Shown: positions 60,001-64,000 of the stretch, one piece after another
How positions within the stretch are numbered: the first letter of the stretch is position 1
Layout of the letters: the number at the start of each line of letters is the position of its first letter
Program-made: the position numbers and the translations under genes
The notes under the pieces: generated by a model
Seen by the model: only the letters and a program-made list of their open reading frames with translations
The model's database searches: none
Told to the model about the DNA's origin: nothing
Source: Bisporella sp. PMI_857
Taxonomy: Eukaryota > Ascomycota > Leotiomycetes > Helotiales > Helotiaceae
NCBI GenBank assembly: GCA_021307315.1
Contig: JAJSPD010000007.1
Span: 62,001 to 126,000, forward strand
Direction: 5' to 3'
Length of the DNA: 64,000 bases

Positions 60001-61646
60001 GATGCTACTGTACGACGCGCGAAGATTTTCACTGAGGCGCGAAGGATCAGATAGTGAGGTGAGAATGTTACTGTGCGAGCACAGTAATTCTAGTAGTTAG
60101 TCATGTACGTGTAGTCCTTCAATGTTCAAGAATAGCTCGGTGCCGCTATCTTACAGGCAGGACAATTTCGAGCACATAGCCATGACCTGTCTGGATACGT
60201 CCTTCCCTTGTTGTATCCCACCACTCAGTCTCGTATGATATCCGCCCAGTATTATACAGTATGACGAGGCCGTTTGTGGTTAGCTGTACCGGATGGTGGT
60301 AGGTCAACTGCGGAGCGGAAGCTCAAAGTCATTCTGCATTGTTCCTTGGCCCGCGTGTCTTTTTGACGTTGTGGGTGGTGTCAAGGATTGTATACTACTG
60401 TACAGATGTAAGATCCAGCCATGGGCTACCTCCACCTTTTCCTACTTGCTCTTGGTCGATTTGACAAAACACAATTTATTAGCGCAAGCCCACGAATGGA
60501 TTAATAGGAAACACCGGGGTCTAGCACCGTTTACATGGCCTGAGAGCACATGGATCGTACTGCCGTGACCCAGGAAAGGCGGCAACATGCACAGGGAAAC
60601 GTTGGCGCGCTGCAAAGCAATAACAAATTACGAGCCACAAACCACTCCCCGTACTGAAGAGACGACGCAGGCCCCAAAGCTAGACAGGCGATTAACATGT
60701 AGTAAAAAATAAAACGACCTACCTGTTAGCTGCTGGGGAGGGGGCAATGTCCGAGTAGTGTAATTCATTCTTGAGAAATAAGGAGGCTATAACCGAATAG
60801 TATAGTTTACATGATACGAGGATTTCTTAGTCTAAGTACCGTAGCTGAGCCTTTCACTGCTGAAAGCCTGATTCCTCCTGGCTGAAGCGCTGAGCTCCCA
60901 GATTTTACGGAAGGTGTCTTACACTATGTAGTCCACTAGTTTTGAGTTTTGGTGTACAGTTCGCATCCTGAAGTATTGCTCGGGAAGTGCATCCTCCTGG
61001 TACAGTAGTCTCCTTGTGTACGCGACTGGGGATGATCTGGACCATATGCTGCGTCTTCTCATGGACCTGTTCCCGCGACCTGTTTTATCTCCTTTTGAGC
61101 GTGTGAACAGCAACGGATAATATTGACCCTCCCTGCCTTGTTCTCTCCCAGCGCAAAGCTCCTACCATACCGTAAGGATTGATATTTTTTTTATATGTGT
61201 ATGCTTTTTTCGGCTCGGAGCACATTTCTGTGTCCAGACAGGAGGGGACCCTCATCCCGCATATTTACCAACTGAGCCCTTGATCCGCTGCGCGTGGGGC
61301 AAAAGAGAGAGGGAGAAGGAGAGGGAGAGAAAGAGAGATGGCTAAGCGTCTGCGTCGAATTAAGTATTTTATGATACCGACACGCAATATGGCTCTGCCA
61401 GCCACCCTTGTTTTAGCTCATTTCTGACCGCTTTTATCCAATTCTCAGTCGTGCCTCGTGTGCCCGCCCAGCTCAGCCAGCATCCTTCATTATTAAGATT
61501 ATCCTACGCTTGATCGTCTCACACCATCTTCGGAAAGGCGTTTTGTGCCTCCTCCCACCCTGGAGAGACGTACGCATCCAACCGCTCCGCACCCTGAAAT
61601 CCACCGATCTCAACCCCTACTTACCTAGGAAACCACACTGTCTGCA

Positions 61647-61748
61647 ATGTTGCAGGGGCTTGGGCCACCAAATTTGGGTTTAACTTTGACCGCCCTCCTC
61701 AAGAAGAACGCAGGGCCGGAACCTTGTTCGTTGGATATCAACAGATGA
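61647..61748 (+). promoter_or_regulatory. Possible upstream ORF, 33 codons
   Basis: A short ATG-to-TGA frame (start MLQGLGPPNLGLTLTALLKK) about 240 bases before the next coding start. If transcription begins upstream it could act as a uORF. It might also be an unspliced first exon or chance. Confidence 0.25.
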
Positions 61749-61990
61749 CACAGACGATGTGGTGCCGTAAGTCTAAACTCACTTGCATGGTAGCCTCCAT
61801 ATTTGTGGTTATTGCCGCTGTCTAGCCTTCTCTTTCAAGAATGATCTCCTCTTCTAATAAAGGCAAGCATCTTATTTCTACTTTCATCCCTTCCATGTTT
61901 CCTGATGTTTCACGGCCCGCTATATATCATCAGATCCCTCAACGCGAACCTTTCTCCTACGTATCATAGCCCTAACTCTACTGCATCACG

Positions 61991-63142
61991 ATGATGAATG
62001 CAAATTTTGGCACGCCTACCTGGGAAGCAAATCACTTGGGCTACTCGACGGTGGAAAGCTTACTCGATGAGGCCGCTTTCAACCTCAAACGTTACTCCAG
62101 ATGCTCTGGCGGACAAAGAACTGAAAGGCCTGGTGGCTCAATGAGAATAAGCAAACCGAACAGCACAAGCAACAGTCCTCGAGCTTCGATGGGTCTGGGG
62201 AGAAGGAAGACAGTTATGTCCGACAGAAGGAGAATCACCAGCGACCAAGTTCTTGACGCCCTTGTATCCAATGATGGTATACATCACCCAGCAAAGTCCA
62301 GTCGACCAGTTTCCTGGCACCCATCCACACACTTTCAACCGCAACAACAATACTACCAACCTAATCCCATCTCAAATCTTAACGATTTTCAAATGCTCGA
62401 CTTTCCTCCAACCCCCATTATATATTCTGGATATGGATCGCCGTCATCGACTTTCTCACCTCTGTCCATGCCATTCACAGGATATGAGCAACAGCCTCAA
62501 TTCGCAACAGCTTTCTCTACAACAGATTGCAATAATATGGCACCGCAAATGATGGAAACCCAACACATTCCACAATATCTTGCAACACCGATTGAAAACA
62601 ATGGATCATTTATGTTGTCTCATCATGACTGGGCTAACTTCGTTGCCAATGACTGCCAGAGCTCGACAGCGCCTCCTACACCAGAAAACTTCCTTCCTAT
62701 ACAACATCCAGATCCTACATTTCCTGAAGAGGAAGCAATACCATATCACCCTCTTTCAGAAGCTACCGAAGAGGAAGAAGGAGAGGTGCTACGTGGCCTG
62801 GGATTGTATGATGCTCCAGATGTTTTGAAATCAGTGCCATCAGATCCACATTTAAACAACTATCGATCGTCTGTCATGTCACAGTTGATGGGATCAGCCT
62901 ACCGAATAGAATCTTCTGGGAAAGGCTTGAAGCTGGAGGAAACATGGAATCCACCTGCAAGCGATGATGAGGAGGAGGAGGAGGAGGAGGAGGATGATCA
63001 AGAAGATGGAGAAGGAGAGGACGAAGATGACACAGCATTTCAAACAACACAAAACAATTCTACTGCGACCACACAAAGCATAGACACTGTTCCGAGGATA
63101 CCACATAGAGGACAGAGTTTCAATAACTCGAAATGGGTATAG
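61991..63142 (+). CDS. Acidic disordered protein of unknown function, 383 aa
   Basis: Single-exon ORF from tandem ATG codons after a CT-rich leader. No known domain. Residues 1-40 look ordered (MMNANFGTPTWEANHLGYS, then SLLDEAAFNLKRYSR). A basic Ser-rich segment follows (RISKPNSTSNSPRASMGLGR), with ITSDQVLDALVSN near 85. Residues 110-240 are rich in Gln, Pro, Tyr and Phe. A short conserved-looking motif, EGEVLRGLGLYDAPDVL, lies near 275. An acidic run of Glu/Asp (about 325-350) is encoded by a GAG/GAA repeat, and the C-terminus is basic (RIPHRGQSFNNSKWV). The mix of basic, Gln-rich and acidic tracts would suit a transcriptional regulator, but that is only inference. No signal peptide or membrane segment. 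Confidence 0.8.
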   Translation: MMNANFGTPTWEANHLGYSTVESLLDEAAFNLKRYSRCSGGQRTERPGGSMRISKPNSTSNSPRASMGLGRRKTVMSDRRRITSDQVLDALVSNDGIHHPAKSSRPVSWHPSTHFQPQQQYYQPNPISNLNDFQMLDFPPTPIIYSGYGSPSSTFSPLSMPFTGYEQQPQFATAFSTTDCNNMAPQMMETQHIPQYLATPIENNGSFMLSHHDWANFVANDCQSSTAPPTPENFLPIQHPDPTFPEEEAIPYHPLSEATEEEEGEVLRGLGLYDAPDVLKSVPSDPHLNNYRSSVMSQLMGSAYRIESSGKGLKLEETWNPPASDDEEEEEEEEDDQEDGEGEDEDDTAFQTTQNNSTATTQSIDTVPRIPHRGQSFNNSKWV

Positions 63143-63708
63143 AATGGATCATAAAAGGATATATTGGGAAGGGATTTGTATTAGCATAGCATAGCGTGGG
63201 CATAGGGTAAGCATATAGCGGGCAAGCTAGGGAGTTATACGGGAAGGTTTGTCTAGGTTGACAGACTCATTATTGGGGCCGGCAGCATAGCCAAAATTAG
63301 CACCTCCAATGAAAATATTATTCTGCCTCATTTTCCCATTTGAAGTTCCTCAAATATTTTACGTTGATTAGGCCACGCTTTCGTGCCAGCTACCCTATAT
63401 CAGCGCCTAAATCCATTTGGAATACAATTTAATTGAGGGTTTACATATCTGTCTCTATGACGTCGTCACCCCTATCTATGAATACCTTCTATTTCTTATC
63501 GGACCGAATTTGCCAAGCCTCCGTCGTTAAGTCAGATGCGCACGGTCCCAACTCTAAATCAGGAACCGAAGAGCCTCAAATTTAACAGCCTTCCCTAAAA
63601 CATCTTTTCGCAAAGTCCATTTCTTAACTAACCTCAACGACTCTCACAGATGTAGGCGTATAGGCAACGATCAAGATCATATTATACTTCAATCTCGGAA
63701 GGTTGATC
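63143..63708. other. Intergenic spacer
   Basis: 3' flank of the acidic protein gene and promoter of the Las1 gene. A minus-strand frame from 63864 is the shadow of Las1. Confidence 0.5.
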
Positions 63709-64000
63709 ATGGTACAATATATTATAACTCCGTGGCGTGACAAGCTGGAGCTGCTTCAGGTCAAAGCAGATTTCTACCCAGCTCCTGGCAAGGCAGATGA
63801 GGAAGCACAGGGCAGAGCAGTCGAGAGAGTCTCCGTATGGATGCAACGGGGTAACTGTCCGCACAGTGTTGAGAGTACGGCTATTTTGATGAGCGCAAGA
63901 CTCAACGATGTCCCCGGAAATTCAAATTATTGTGTTAGGGCTGCGTACTCTGCTGCATTTTCAAGGTTAGTGGAGACATTTCGGTATTCCGTCCCTATAA
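63709..64000 (+). CDS. LAS1: Las1, pre-rRNA ITS2 processing factor (5' part only)
   Basis: Starts at ATG 63709 and is open to the window edge. The reading [20 protein letters not shown], then [37 protein letters not shown] and [12 protein letters not shown] is the conserved N-terminal Las1 domain. A GTTAGT donor at 63966 right after AFSR may begin the first intron; downstream sequence then diverges from the family, which supports that. Family knowledge: Las1 is the HEPN endonuclease that cuts ITS2 in pre-60S maturation, working with the kinase Grc3 in the nucleolus. The catalytic HEPN residues lie further downstream or could not be judged here. Confidence 0.9.
   Translation, partial: MVQYIITPWRDKLELLQVKADFYPAPGKADEEAQGRAVERVSVWMQRGNCPHSVESTAILMSARLNDVPGNSNYCVRAAYSAAFSRLVETFRYSVPI

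Larger units (their letters stand above)
56025..61646. other. Long gene-poor region
   Basis: No convincing gene. The ORFs here are short, without motifs, and mostly overlap one another on both strands. It includes a CATGAT repeat, a GT microsatellite and, near 61306-61340, a purine-rich GA tract. A D-arm-like string at 61265-61278 was examined and rejected as a tRNA. Confidence 0.45.

Noticed and set aside
61265..61278. tRNA D-arm-like string on the minus strand (GGCTCAGTTGGTAA)
   Set aside because: No T-arm GGTTCGA-type box or pairing acceptor stem at the right distance.
63682..63864. 60-codon minus-strand ORF at the right edge
   Set aside because: Antisense shadow of the Las1 first exon.
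1..64000. CRISPR arrays, rRNA genes, secondary-metabolite core enzymes
   Set aside because: None seen. The repeats present are simple repeats, the MITE arms, the promoter duplication and the coding repeat at 20242.

Overview
This is nuclear DNA from a filamentous ascomycete (Pezizomycotina). The signs are short GT-AG introns (45-85 bases) with CTAAC/CTGAC-like branch sites, a HET-domain relic, a Clr5-ankyrin protein, a fungal GH71 glucanase, Chs7, a Clg1-type cyclin and a giant Fmp27-type protein. A member of Leotiomycetes/Helotiales would fit, but that is a weak guess. Spliced gene models were derived by hand from reading-frame continuity and splice-site phase.

Layout. 1-5 kb: an orphan two-exon gene (minus) and a HET-domain pseudogene (minus) broken by stops and frameshifts. 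5.03-5.45 kb: a MITE-like element with 120-base inverted repeats and TA target duplications. 8.8-17.7 kb: one uninterrupted 2,949-codon gene for an Fmp27/Hobbit bridge-like lipid-transfer protein. 20.2 kb: a tiny 49-codon gene made of five nine-residue repeats, each with a CaaX-like tetrapeptide; this is the most unusual item here. 21.5-26.2 kb: a small disordered protein (minus) and a four-exon Clr5-ankyrin protein. 28.8-31.5 kb: a promoter duplication followed by a ten-exon GH71 alpha-1,3-glucanase with a Cys-rich N-terminus. 32.2-33.6 kb: an alpha/beta-hydrolase with a membrane segment. 35.1-39.2 kb: a head-to-head betaine aldehyde dehydrogenase / choline oxidase pair, together a two-enzyme choline-to-glycine-betaine route sharing an 843-base promoter. 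39.9-41.1 kb: Chs7 chitin-synthase export chaperone (minus). 41-49.4 kb: long gene-poor stretch leading into a Clg1-like Pho85 cyclin (49.4-51.4 kb). 54.2-56.0 kb: four-exon NAD kinase (minus). 56-62 kb: gene-poor. 62.0-63.1 kb: an acidic, disordered protein of unknown function. 63.7 kb to the end: the first exon of Las1, the pre-rRNA ITS2 processing factor, cut by the window edge.

The genes are mostly unrelated housekeeping and accessory functions and not one pathway. The exceptions are the betaine pair and, loosely, two cell-wall genes (GH71 glucanase and Chs7). No rRNA, tRNA, CRISPR array or autonomous transposon was found.
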